Shown one piece after another: positions 34,048 to 42,366 of a stretch of DNA of 64,000 nt. The notes beneath the pieces are model-generated. The model did no database searches. It was not told the DNA's origin and saw only the letters and a list, made by a program, of their open reading frames with translations. The stretch's first letter is position 1. The number at the start of each line of letters is the position of its first letter. The position numbers were made by a program, and so were the translations under genes. The DNA comes from Frigoribacterium sp. PhB116 (GTDB lineage Bacteria > Actinomycetota > Actinomycetes > Actinomycetales > Microbacteriaceae): assembly GCF_004364285.1 (NCBI RefSeq), contig NZ_SOBE01000002.1:248001-312000 (forward strand), read 5' to 3'.

Positions 34048-34884
34048 GTGGCCATGACCTCGCCCAGCGGCCGTCGGCTCGCGCTGGTCTCGAACCTCGT
34101 CCTGGTCGTCGTGGGGCTCTGCTTCGCGGTGCCGCTCGTCTGGCTCGTGCTCGCCTCGGTCGACACGGACGCGTCCCTCTCGGCAGCCGTGCCCGACGAG
34201 TTCACGCTCGACAACTTCAGGCAGGTGCTCACGCCCGAGATCTCGTTCATCCCGCTCGCGAACAGCCTCGTGCTGTCCGGGGGTTGTGCGCTGATCACCG
34301 TCGTCGTGGCGATCCTCGCCGCGTACCCGTTGTCGCGCTACCGGATGCGGATCAACAAGCCGTTCCTCTACGGCATCCTCTTCGGGACGTGCCTGCCGAT
34401 CACCGCCATGATGGTGCCGGTCTACAGCCTGTTCGTCTCGCTCGACCTGATCGACTCGATCGGCGGCACCGTGTTCTTCCTCGCGGCCTCCAGCCTGCCC
34501 ATGGCGATCTGGATGTCGAAGAACTTCATGGACTCGGTGCCCGTCTCGCTCGAGGAGGCAGCCTGGACGGACGGCGCGTCGATGTTCTCGACGCTGACGC
34601 GCGTCGTCGTGCCGCTCATGCGGCCCGGCATCGCGGTCGTGTTCATCTTCGTGTTCATCCAGGCGTGGGGGAACTTCTTCGTTCCCTTCATCCTGCTGCT
34701 GAGCCCCGACAAGCAGCCCGCCGCCGTCAGCATCTTCAACTTCTTCGGACAGTACGGCTCGGTCGCCTACGGCCAGCTCGCGGCGTTCTCGATCGTGTAC
34801 TCGGTGCCGGTCATCGCCCTCTACGTGCTGGTGTCGCGCACCCTCGGCGGGTCGAACGCCCTCGCCGGCGGGGTCAAGGGGTGA
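34048..34884 (+). CDS. Sugar ABC transporter permease 2 (MalG type)
   Basis: This 278-residue permease has six predicted helices and the EAA loop SLEEAAWTDGASMFSTLTRV. It starts at a GTG 2 bp after the previous stop; an in-frame ATG lies two codons later. It forms the transmembrane pair with the preceding MalF-type protein. The stop overlaps an ATG that opens an eight-codon ORF (TGATG, 34884-34910, MSLLHDRA) of doubtful meaning. The alpha-mannosidase gene follows after 94 bp. Confidence 0.9.
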   Translation: MAMTSPSGRRLALVSNLVLVVVGLCFAVPLVWLVLASVDTDASLSAAVPDEFTLDNFRQVLTPEISFIPLANSLVLSGGCALITVVVAILAAYPLSRYRMRINKPFLYGILFGTCLPITAMMVPVYSLFVSLDLIDSIGGTVFFLAASSLPMAIWMSKNFMDSVPVSLEEAAWTDGASMFSTLTRVVVPLMRPGIAVVFIFVFIQAWGNFFVPFILLLSPDKQPAAVSIFNFFGQYGSVAYGQLAAFSIVYSVPVIALYVLVSRTLGGSNALAGGVKG

Positions 34885-34978
34885 TGTCGCTCCTCCACGA
34901 CCGCGCCTGACCTGCCCTCGTCCCACCGGATCACCGAACCTCCGCGCGCTCGTGCGCGCTGACAAGGAGACTCTCCCC

Positions 34979-37900
34979 ATGCACGACAACACCGCCCTCG
35001 TCGAGGCCCGCATCGACCGCTTCGTCCTCGACCGGATCACGCCGAACATCTACCGCCGCGCCGCGCCGCTCACCGTCGAGGCGTGGGAGGTGCCGGACGA
35101 GCCCGTGCCCTTCGCCGAGGCCGTCCGTCAGCAGTTCGTGCCCTTCGTCCCCGGCACGCCGTGGAGCCGGCCGTGGGGCACCACCTGGTTCCGGGTGACG
35201 GGCGTGGTGCCCGAGGGCTGGGGTGCAGACCCGGCCACGGCGCTCGAGGCCGTCGTCGACCTGGGCTTCAGCACACGTCAGCCCGGATTCCAGGCCGAGG
35301 GACTCGTCTGGCGTCGCGACGGGACGCTCGTGAAGGCCATCGAGCCGTACAACGGATACGTGCCGTTGGCGCTGGTGGGCGGCTCGGCCTCGCCGGGGGC
35401 GCCGATCGAGTTCTTCGTGGAGGCGGCGTCGAACCCCGACGTCGGCGGCAACTTCTTCTACCTCGAGACGCCCATGGGCGACAAGGCGACCGCGGGGACG
35501 GCACCCATCTACACGCTCCGGACCCTCGACCTCGCCGAGAGGGACACCGTGGTGTGGGAGCTCGACCGCGACATCTGGACGCTGCTCGGCCTGATGCGGA
35601 CCCTCGACCCCGGCACCCCACGGCGACACGAGATCCTGCGCGCGCTCGAGCGGGCGTGCGAGGTCGTCGACCACGACGACGTCGCCGGGTCCGCGGTCCT
35701 CGGGCGTGAGGCGCTCGCGGGTGTGCTCGCATCGCCGGCCGCCGCCAGCGCCCACCGCGTCGTCGCGACCGGCCACGCGCACATCGACTCGGCCTGGCTC
35801 TGGCCCGTCCGCGAGACGCAGCGCAAGGTGGCGCGCACCTTCTCGAACGTCGTCGCCCTGATGGACGAGGACCCGGACTTCGTCTTCGCCGCCTCGAGCG
35901 CCCAGCAGTACGCGTGGGTGAAGGAGCGCTACCCCGACCTCTTCGCCCGCATGAAGGAGAAGATCGCCGAGGGCCGGTTCGTGCCGGTCGGCGGGATGTG
36001 GGTCGAGTCCGACACGAACATGCCGGGAGGCGAGGCGTTGGCCCGTCAGTTCGTGGCCGGCCACGCCTTCTTCCGGCGCGAGTTCGGGATCGAGTGCGAC
36101 GAGGTCTGGCTGCCCGACTCGTTCGGCTACACGGGCGCCATGCCGCAGATCGCCCGCGCGGCCGGCGCCCACTCGTTCTTCACGCAGAAGGAGTCGTGGA
36201 ACGAGACCAACCGGATGCCGCACCACACGTTCCTGTGGGAGGGCATCGACGGGAGTCGGGTCTTCACGCACTTCCCGCCGGTCGACACCTACAACTCCGA
36301 CCTCTCGGCGGTCGAGCTGGCACACGCCGAGCGCGAGTACAGCGAGAAGGGCGTCTCCAACGTCTCGATCGTGCCGTTCGGCTGGGGCGACGGCGGTGGC
36401 GGGCCGACCCGCGAGATGATGGCCGCCGCGAGGCGGGCCGCCGATCTCGAGGGCTCGCCGCGCGTGACCGTCGGCACCCCCGCCTCCTTCTTCGCGCAGG
36501 CCCGTGACGAGATGCCCGACCCGGCGGTCTGGTCGGGCGAGATGTACCTCGAGTTCCACCGGGGCACGTACACCTCGCAGGCGCGCACGAAGCAGGGCAA
36601 CCGCCGCAGCGAGCACCTGCTGCGCGAGGCCGAGCTGTGGTGCGCCACCGCGGCCGTCCGGGGTCTGCTCGACTACCCGCACGACGAGCTGGACGAGCTC
36701 TGGCAGACCGTCCTGCTGCTGCAGTTCCACGACATCCTCCCCGGCTCGTCCATCGCCTGGGTGCACCAGGACGCCGAGCGGAACTACGCCCGGGTCGCCG
36801 AGCAGCTCGGTGCGTTGACGGCCAGGGCGCAGGAGGTGCTGGCCGGGCAAGGCGACGTGGCCGTCGCCTTCAACGCCGGCCCGGTCCCGCACCGCGGGGT
36901 GGCCGCGTCGTCCGCAGCGGTCGTCGGCAGCAGCGGCGGCGCAGCGGCCGGCTCGACGGCGACCGGCGTGGTGCTCGACGCCGACGGCGACGGCTGGGTG
37001 CTCTCGAACGGGCTCGTCAGGGCGGTCTTCGACTCCGACGGCCTCGTCTCGTCGCTCGTCGACTCGACGTCCGGGCGTGATCTCGTCGCTCCCGGCGCGA
37101 GGCTCGGACTGCTGCAGATCTTCCGGGACACTCCGAACCAGTGGGACGCGTGGGACATCGACGCCGTCTACGCCAACGCCCGCACCGACCTCGTCGACGC
37201 TGTGTCGGTCGAGGTCGACGGGGTGTCGCTCGTGGTGACGCGGACGACCGGCACGTCGACGATCGTGCAGCGCTGGGCCCTCGAGGAGGGCGAGGCGGAG
37301 CTGCAGCTGGTGACCGAGGTCGACTGGCACGAGAGGCAGAAGCTGCTGAAGCTGGCCTTCCCGCTCGACGTGCACGCCGACCGCGCGGCGTCCGAGGTCC
37401 AGTTCGGGCACGTGCAGCGCCCCACGCACTCCAACACCTCGTGGGACTTCGCGCGGTTCGAGACGGTCGCCCATCGGTGGGTGCACGTGGCCGAGCCGGG
37501 CTTCGGGGTGGCCGTCGCGAACGACTCGACGTACGGGCACGACGTCACGCGCTCGACCCGGGACGACGGCGGCACCACCACGCTCGTGCGGCAGTCGCTG
37601 CTGAGGGCGCCGGTGTTCCCCGACCCGCACGCCGACCAGGGCCGCCACGTGCTGCGGTCGACCGTGCGCGTCGCGCCCGACGTGGTCGACGCGCTGTCGG
37701 CCGGCTACCGGCTGAACTTGCCGCTGCGCACGGTCGCCGGGAGCGGCGTCCCGGTCGCCCCGCTCGTGTCGTCGTCGTCGCCGGCGGTCGTGGTGGAGGC
37801 GGTCAAGCTCGCCGAGGACCGCACGGGCGACCTCGTCGTCCGCCTCTACGAGGCGAGGGGGTCGAGGGCCGCGTCGACCATCGAGGTCGACACGTCGGCC

Positions 37901-38059
37901 GGGCTCGGCGCAGCCTGGAGGACGGACCTGCACGAGCGCGAGCTCGGGGTGGACGGAGCCAACGTCCCCGGCGCCGCGCGCTGGGCCGCGGGGGAGCCCG
38001 TCGAGCTGACACTGCGCCCGTTCGAGATCGTCACCCTGCGCTTCGCGCGCCGGGGCTGA
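34979..38059 (+). CDS. GH38 alpha-mannosidase
   Basis: This 1026-residue enzyme should hydrolyse alpha-mannosides taken up by the upstream importer; no signal peptide is seen, so it is cytosolic. The family zinc/catalytic segments are ATGHAHIDSAWLWP (HxD), GGMWVESDTNMPGGEAL, LPDSFGYTGAMPQI (catalytic nucleophile Asp), PFGWGDGGGGPTREM and LLLQFHDILPGSSI. A large C-terminal beta-sandwich follows (from about residue 640) with FGHVQRPTHSNTSWDFARFE. Length and order match bacterial GH38 enzymes of about 1000 residues. The ATG at 34979 follows AAGGAG. A 20-bp hairpin follows the gene. Confidence 0.93.
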   Translation: MHDNTALVEARIDRFVLDRITPNIYRRAAPLTVEAWEVPDEPVPFAEAVRQQFVPFVPGTPWSRPWGTTWFRVTGVVPEGWGADPATALEAVVDLGFSTRQPGFQAEGLVWRRDGTLVKAIEPYNGYVPLALVGGSASPGAPIEFFVEAASNPDVGGNFFYLETPMGDKATAGTAPIYTLRTLDLAERDTVVWELDRDIWTLLGLMRTLDPGTPRRHEILRALERACEVVDHDDVAGSAVLGREALAGVLASPAAASAHRVVATGHAHIDSAWLWPVRETQRKVARTFSNVVALMDEDPDFVFAASSAQQYAWVKERYPDLFARMKEKIAEGRFVPVGGMWVESDTNMPGGEALARQFVAGHAFFRREFGIECDEVWLPDSFGYTGAMPQIARAAGAHSFFTQKESWNETNRMPHHTFLWEGIDGSRVFTHFPPVDTYNSDLSAVELAHAEREYSEKGVSNVSIVPFGWGDGGGGPTREMMAAARRAADLEGSPRVTVGTPASFFAQARDEMPDPAVWSGEMYLEFHRGTYTSQARTKQGNRRSEHLLREAELWCATAAVRGLLDYPHDELDELWQTVLLLQFHDILPGSSIAWVHQDAERNYARVAEQLGALTARAQEVLAGQGDVAVAFNAGPVPHRGVAASSAAVVGSSGGAAAGSTATGVVLDADGDGWVLSNGLVRAVFDSDGLVSSLVDSTSGRDLVAPGARLGLLQIFRDTPNQWDAWDIDAVYANARTDLVDAVSVEVDGVSLVVTRTTGTSTIVQRWALEEGEAELQLVTEVDWHERQKLLKLAFPLDVHADRAASEVQFGHVQRPTHSNTSWDFARFETVAHRWVHVAEPGFGVAVANDSTYGHDVTRSTRDDGGTTTLVRQSLLRAPVFPDPHADQGRHVLRSTVRVAPDVVDALSAGYRLNLPLRTVAGSGVPVAPLVSSSSPAVVVEAVKLAEDRTGDLVVRLYEARGSRAASTIEVDTSAGLGAAWRTDLHERELGVDGANVPGAARWAAGEPVELTLRPFEIVTLRFARRG

Positions 38060-38118
38060 GGCCCGCCCGGCCGGCCGGCCGGGTCGGCCGGTCGGCTGGC
38101 TGGCCGTCGGTCGGCCCG

Positions 38119-38176
38119 GTGAACCGGCGGGAAGTGCTTCTCGGGAAGGCCCGGGCAGCACTTCCTGCCGGTTCAC
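38119..38176. terminator. Twenty-base-pair hairpin between convergent mannosidase and ROK kinase genes
   Basis: GTGAACCGGCGGGAAGTGCT (38119-38138) pairs with 38157-38176 over 20 bp with a single G-T pair. The loop holds CGGG/CCCG. To its left is a GGCC/GGTC-rich tract (38060-38118), to its right a purine-only-like run (about 38181-38222). It should stop both converging transcripts. Confidence 0.75.
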
Positions 38177-38222
38177 GGCGGAGCAGAGGAGGAAAGGGAG
38201 AGGGAGGAAGAAAGAGGAAGCG

Positions 38223-39161
38223 TCAGCTGAGGGTGGCGACGGGGACGAGATCGGCCTGCGCACCTGCCATGGCCGCCCCGACGGCGGCGGCGGGCAGGCC
38301 CGCGGGCAGCAGCACGAGCCGCGAGGCGAGGTCGAGCGACGCGATGAACGAGGAGGCGGCGGCCTGGTGGGCGAGCGCCTCGCGCACCGGCCCCATCAGC
38401 TCGTCGCCGAGCGCGCTCATCCCGCCGCCGACGACGATCGTCTGCACGTCGACCGTCAGAGCTAGCAGCCGGACGGCCTGCGCGACCCCGTCGACCAGGG
38501 TGCGTCGGGCCTGCACGGCCAGGTGATCGCCGTCGGCTGCCGCGTCGAGGAGGGCGCGTGCCGGGTGCAGGGCGGTGGTCGGCCAGAGCCGGGCCGCCGC
38601 CGACCCCGAGGCGACGGTCTCGAGGCAGCCGCGCTGTCCGCACGCGCACCAGGCGCCGGCCGGGTCGACGGGGACGTGGCCGATCTCGCCCGCGGCCCCG
38701 TGCGCGCCGCGGCGGACCTGACCGTCGAGGACCAGCCCGGCGGCGAGGCCGGTGCCGAGGTTCAGGTAGGCGATCGAGCCCTGCAGGGACATCGCGTGCC
38801 ACGCGCCGAGCGCCGCGGCGTTGACGTCGTTCTCGACCCGGACGGGCACGCCGAGGCGGCGGGCCAGCTCGTCGCCGAGCGCCGTGTCGACGAGGCCGAG
38901 GTTGACGGCGTGGCCGACCCTGCCGGTGGTGGCGTCGACGACGCCGGGCACGCCGACGCCGACCGACGCCAGACGGCCGAGCGGCACGCCGGTGAGCGCC
39001 GAGAGGCGCCGCGCGGCCTCGACCGCGTTGTCGAGCACCTCGTCGGTGCCGAAGCCCGAGGGGAGCCGGACGCGGTGCACGGGCCGGGGCGACCGGGCGC
39101 CGTCGTCGGCGACGGCCACGGCGTCGATCTTCGTCCCGCCGATGTCGAGGCCCAGCCTCAC
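38223..39161 (-). CDS. ROK-family sugar kinase (glucokinase / N-acetylglucosamine or mannose kinase type)
   Basis: This 312-residue protein lacks a DNA-binding domain, so it is a kinase of the ROK family. LGLDIGGTKIDAVAV is the phosphate loop. GVGVPGVVD, VENDVNAAALGAWH (catalytic Asp in ENDVN), NLGTGLAAGLVLDG and the signature GEIGHVPVDPAG followed by CACGQRGCLE (zinc site) are all present. The GTG at 39161 is chosen for its GGAG 8 nt upstream. It is divergent from the second ROK repressor and convergent with the mannosidase gene, so mannose, glucose or GlcNAc are all possible substrates. Confidence 0.88.
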   Translation of the reverse strand: MRLGLDIGGTKIDAVAVADDGARSPRPVHRVRLPSGFGTDEVLDNAVEAARRLSALTGVPLGRLASVGVGVPGVVDATTGRVGHAVNLGLVDTALGDELARRLGVPVRVENDVNAAALGAWHAMSLQGSIAYLNLGTGLAAGLVLDGQVRRGAHGAAGEIGHVPVDPAGAWCACGQRGCLETVASGSAAARLWPTTALHPARALLDAAADGDHLAVQARRTLVDGVAQAVRLLALTVDVQTIVVGGGMSALGDELMGPVREALAHQAAASSFIASLDLASRLVLLPAGLPAAAVGAAMAGAQADLVPVATLS

Positions 39162-39505
39162 GGGCACGGCTCCGACGCCGCGGCGCGGTCGCGGCGAGGA
39201 GCCCCGCTCGCGACCAGGACGGGCGTCACGACGACGCCGGGGAAGGCGGGGACGGGCCTGCTCATGGGTGTTAGTAAAGCTTACTAACCGGACGGCAGCA
39301 AGCACGAGACCCTTGAGATCTCGGGCTCGTTTCGGGTATTGACCAGCCGTGTTTCCTGCTCGTAAACTCACCGCACCAGCCTTGACAACGTGTTTGTAAG
39401 GCATTTTTACTAAACGGCAACGCTGCCGGGCCCGTCTCGCACCACGAGACGGCGCACGCCTCTCGAGGCCCCGGTCGGCGACGCCCGAGACGAGAGGAGG
39501 CGACC
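39162..39505. promoter_or_regulatory. Divergent control region between ROK kinase and ROK repressor
   Basis: This 344-bp spacer holds no gene. A perfect palindrome GTTAGTAAAGCTTACTAAC lies at 39270-39288. On the plus strand TTGACC (39339-39344) and TAAACT (39363-39368) are 18 bp apart, a good promoter. A second TTGACA (39382-39387) is followed by a related half-palindrome GTTTGTAA...TTACTAAAC (39392-39415). The AT-rich sites stand out and fit operators of a ROK repressor. Confidence 0.65.
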
Positions 39506-40711
39506 GTGCCCCGAGCAGCCGCCCCCCGTGCCGCCGGCGTCGCCGCCCTCGGTGCCGGTGCCGCTCCTGCGGTCGCGGAGCGCGCCTCCTCGACCCTGCG
39601 GGTGACCGCCAAGTCGCTGCCGCAGCACACCCGGGCCCGCAACCGCTCGCTCGTGCTGCAGACCCTCTGGCACCAGGGCTCGATGAGCCGCGCCGACCTC
39701 GCCCGCGAGAGCGGGCTCACCCGGCCGACCGTCTCGGGCATCGTGCAGGAGCTGGTCGACGAGGGGGTCGTGGCGGAGCTCGGCCTGCGCGGCGACTCCC
39801 GGGTCGGCAAGCCGGCGACGCTCGTCGGCATCCGGCCCGACTCGTTCCACATCCTCGCGCTCGACCTCTCGTCGGCGGAGCGGTTCTCCGGCGCCGTCGT
39901 CGACGTCCGCGGCGAGGTCGTCGGCCGGGCCAGCGTCGACATCGACGGGGCGACGGGCGAGGCGGCCGTGGCGCTGGCCGAGCGCCTCGTCGACGAGCTG
40001 TCCTCGCTGACGACCACGCGCCTCCTCGGCGTCGGGGTGGGAACGCCCGGCATCGTCGACCACCAGGGCGTCGTGCGCACGGCGGTGCACCTGGGCTGGT
40101 GGGACCTGCCGCTCGCGGCCCGGCTGAGCGCACGCACGGGCGTGCCGGTGCACGTCGGCAACGACGCGAACCTGGCAGCCCTCGGGGTGCACACCTTCGG
40201 CGACCCGGAGCGCGATCCGTCCCGCAGCCTGATGGTGATCACCATCGAGCACGGCGTGGGCGTGGGCCTCATCGTCGGGGGAGCGCTCGTCGAGGGCGAC
40301 CGCTTCTCGGCCGGCGAGATCGGGCACGTCACGGTCGACGAGGCCGGCGACGTGTGCGCCTGCGGCCGACGCGGCTGCCTCGAGGTCTCGCTCGCGGCAC
40401 CGGGGCTGTCGGCCCGCCTCCTCGCCGTCGACCCCGGCTCGCGCGGCGCCGTGCTGCACGCCGCGGGGCGCGACCTCGGCTTCGTGCTCGCCCCCGTCGT
40501 GAGCGCCCTCGGGCTCGACGAGGTCGTGCTCTCCGGGCCCCGTGAGCTGCTCGACGGCGTGCTGCTGCGCGCGGCGGTCGAGACCGTCAGGGCCCGCACG
40601 CTCGCGGCCGTCGGCCAGGGGCTCGTCCTCCGCTACGCGGGCGACGACCGCGACCTGGCCGTGCTCGGCGCCGCCTCCCTCGTGCTCTCGGCCGAGCTGG
40701 GCGTCTCGTGA
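39506..40711 (+). CDS. ROK-family transcriptional repressor of the amino-sugar ABC operon
   Basis: This 401-residue protein has an Ala/Pro-rich start, a winged helix at about 45-105 (LVLQTLWHQGSMSRADLARE, LTRPTVSGIVQELVDEG) and a ROK domain with GVGVGTPGIVD, GNDANLAALGVH, TIEHGVGVGLIVGG, GEIGHVTVDEAG and the zinc motif CACGRRGCLEV. The kinase Asp position is present (GNDAN), but the fused DNA-binding domain marks it as a NagC/Mlc-like repressor. The GTG has AGGAGG 5 nt upstream. It probably binds the TTAGTAA/TTACTAA sites in its own promoter region and controls the downstream importer. Confidence 0.88.
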   Translation: MPRAAAPRAAGVAALGAGAAPAVAERASSTLRVTAKSLPQHTRARNRSLVLQTLWHQGSMSRADLARESGLTRPTVSGIVQELVDEGVVAELGLRGDSRVGKPATLVGIRPDSFHILALDLSSAERFSGAVVDVRGEVVGRASVDIDGATGEAAVALAERLVDELSSLTTTRLLGVGVGTPGIVDHQGVVRTAVHLGWWDLPLAARLSARTGVPVHVGNDANLAALGVHTFGDPERDPSRSLMVITIEHGVGVGLIVGGALVEGDRFSAGEIGHVTVDEAGDVCACGRRGCLEVSLAAPGLSARLLAVDPGSRGAVLHAAGRDLGFVLAPVVSALGLDEVVLSGPRELLDGVLLRAAVETVRARTLAAVGQGLVLRYAGDDRDLAVLGAASLVLSAELGVS

Positions 40712-40780
40712 CGGCGCGTGGCCGAACGGCGCGCTGGTCCTGCCCCGGCGGCCCCTCCCCAGGCGCTGCCGCCGCCCGAT

Positions 40781-40853
40781 CCACCACAGACCGCACCACC
40801 CGCACCAACACCGCACGCACCTGTACGACCACCATCACTCCCAGCAGCACCCC
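40781..40853 (+). promoter_or_regulatory. C/A-rich, G-poor tract after the ROK repressor gene
   Basis: About 73 nt carry only about nine G on the plus strand, against a window that is roughly one third G. C-rich, G-poor RNA is the classic signature of a Rho loading site. The tract lies between the repressor stop and the binding-protein gene. No hairpin is seen there. Confidence 0.35.
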
Positions 40854-40886
40854 GCGGCACCGCCGCCCCGTCCACGAGGAGACACA

Positions 40887-42215
40887 ATGCGAATGACACG
40901 TCACACAGCGGTCGCGGCCCTCGGCCTCACGGCCGCACTCGCCCTGACCGCCTGCTCCAGTGCGGGCACGGCAGGAGGCGGCAGCAGCGACGGCCCGCAG
41001 ACGGTGCCCACCACGAAGGGCGACGGCGAGACGCTGACCGTCTGGGTCATGACGGGCGACTACACCGACGAGACCATCAAGGCGATCAACGACGAGTTCA
41101 CCGAGCAGACCGGTGCGGAGGTGGACGTCCAGACCCAGCAGTGGGACGGCATCACCACCAAGATCAGCACCGCGCTCGCGACGTCGACGCCGCCCGACGT
41201 GCTCGACCTCGGCAACACCCAGGTCGCGAGCTACGCCGAGAACGGCGCCCTGCTCGACCTGAGCGACTACGCGGACGACATCGCCCAGGGCCAGGAGTGG
41301 CTCACGGGCCTCGAGGAGCCAGCCACGGTCGACGGCTCGCTGTACGGCGTCCCCGGCTTCGCCGGAGCCCGCGCGGTCATCTACAACAAGGCCCAGTGGG
41401 AGGCCGCCGGCATCACCGACGAGCCCACGACCTACGACGAGCTCACCGCCGACCTCGACGCGCTGAAGACCGCGAACCCGGCCAGCGACTACTCGCCCTT
41501 CTACACGCCTGGCGAGTACTGGTACGCGGGCATGCAGTTCGTCTGGGACGCCGGCGGAGAGATCGCCACGCAGGGCGACGACGGCTCGTGGGAGGCCGGC
41601 TTCAGCTCGCCGGAGGCACAGCAGGGCCTCGAGGACTGGCAGGAGTTCCAGAACTCGTACTCGACCGGCGCCTCGCAGACGCTCGACACCGACGTGCCCG
41701 ACCAGAACCAGGTCTTCGCCGACGGCAAGACGGGCGCCGTGCTCGGCACCAACGGCAAGATCGACCTCATCAAGGAGTTCAACCCGGCCCTGACCGACGA
41801 CGACTTCGGCACGTTCCCGTTCCCCGGCAAGTCGGGCGACTCGCAGCCCGTCATGCTCGGCGGCTCCGACTGGGGCATCGCCGCGAAGAGCGCGAACAGC
41901 GAGCTGGCGCTGCAGTGGGTGAAGATCGCCGCGAGCCCCGAGATCCAGAACGACTGGGTCTACGGCAACGACGGCTGGATCCCCAACAGCACCGACGGCA
42001 TCGAGGCCGCGCAGAGCACCCTCAGCGACATCGACGAGGGCTTCTTCACGGCGGCGCTGAACTCGAAGGCCACCCCGGCCAGCGGCAACTGGGCCGCTCT
42101 CGAGGGCGACCGCAGCATCAACGAGCTCTTCTCGAGCATCGCATCGGGCACCAAGTCGCCCGAGGCTGCCGCCGAGGCGTTCGACAGCTCGACGGACGAC
42201 GCGCTGAACAAGTAG
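40887..42215 (+). CDS. Sugar ABC transporter substrate-binding lipoprotein (amino-sugar module)
   Basis: This 442-residue family 1 binding protein has a short Arg start, a hydrophobic stretch and lipobox LALTAC. The mature protein has LTVWVMTGDYTDETIKAIND, PPDVLDLGNTQVASYAENG, YGVPGFAGARAVIYNKAQWEAAG and GGSDWGIAAKSANSELALQW, typical of the chito-oligosaccharide/N-acetylglucosamine-type binding proteins (NgcE/DasA-like). The exact ligand is inferred from the GH20 hexosaminidase in the same operon. The ATG follows GAGGAGACACA. A hairpin separates it from the permease genes. Confidence 0.9.
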   Translation: MRMTRHTAVAALGLTAALALTACSSAGTAGGGSSDGPQTVPTTKGDGETLTVWVMTGDYTDETIKAINDEFTEQTGAEVDVQTQQWDGITTKISTALATSTPPDVLDLGNTQVASYAENGALLDLSDYADDIAQGQEWLTGLEEPATVDGSLYGVPGFAGARAVIYNKAQWEAAGITDEPTTYDELTADLDALKTANPASDYSPFYTPGEYWYAGMQFVWDAGGEIATQGDDGSWEAGFSSPEAQQGLEDWQEFQNSYSTGASQTLDTDVPDQNQVFADGKTGAVLGTNGKIDLIKEFNPALTDDDFGTFPFPGKSGDSQPVMLGGSDWGIAAKSANSELALQWVKIAASPEIQNDWVYGNDGWIPNSTDGIEAAQSTLSDIDEGFFTAALNSKATPASGNWAALEGDRSINELFSSIASGTKSPEAAAEAFDSSTDDALNK

Positions 42216-42244
42216 TCCCCCCAGGAAGCGGCTCCACGCCGCAG

Positions 42245-42283
42245 GGCCGGGCGACGCACGAGCAGGACGTGCGCCGCCCGGCC
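42245..42283 (+). terminator. Intra-operon hairpin between binding-protein and permease genes
   Basis: GGCCGGGCGACGCAC (42245-42259) pairs with GTGCGCCGCCCGGCC (42269-42283) with one mismatch around a 9-nt loop. It sits 29 bp after the binding-protein stop, where partial termination or 3'-end protection would favour binding protein over permeases. Confidence 0.6.
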
Positions 42284-42307
42284 GGCACCACCCCACTCGA
42301 CCAGCTC

Positions 42308-42339
42308 CTCCGCTCGACCCGATCTCCGCTCGACCCGAT
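42308..42339. repeat. Perfect 16-bp tandem duplication upstream of the permease genes
   Basis: CTCCGCTCGACCCGAT occurs twice head to tail, 28 bp before the permease ATG at 42367. It may be a slippage product or a duplicated control site. Confidence 0.7.
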
Positions 42340-42366
42340 CTCTGAGTCCCGATCCAGGAAGCAGCC

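Noticed and set aside
34884-34910. Eight-codon ORF (MSLLHDRA) overlapping the permease stop
   Set aside because: It is too short to judge, has no ribosome site of its own and does not overlap the next gene, so it was mentioned but not listed as a gene.
34931-38263. An 1110-codon minus-strand frame across the alpha-mannosidase gene
   Set aside because: It mirrors the GH38 coding frame and has no recognisable motif; GC-rich codon bias keeps it open.
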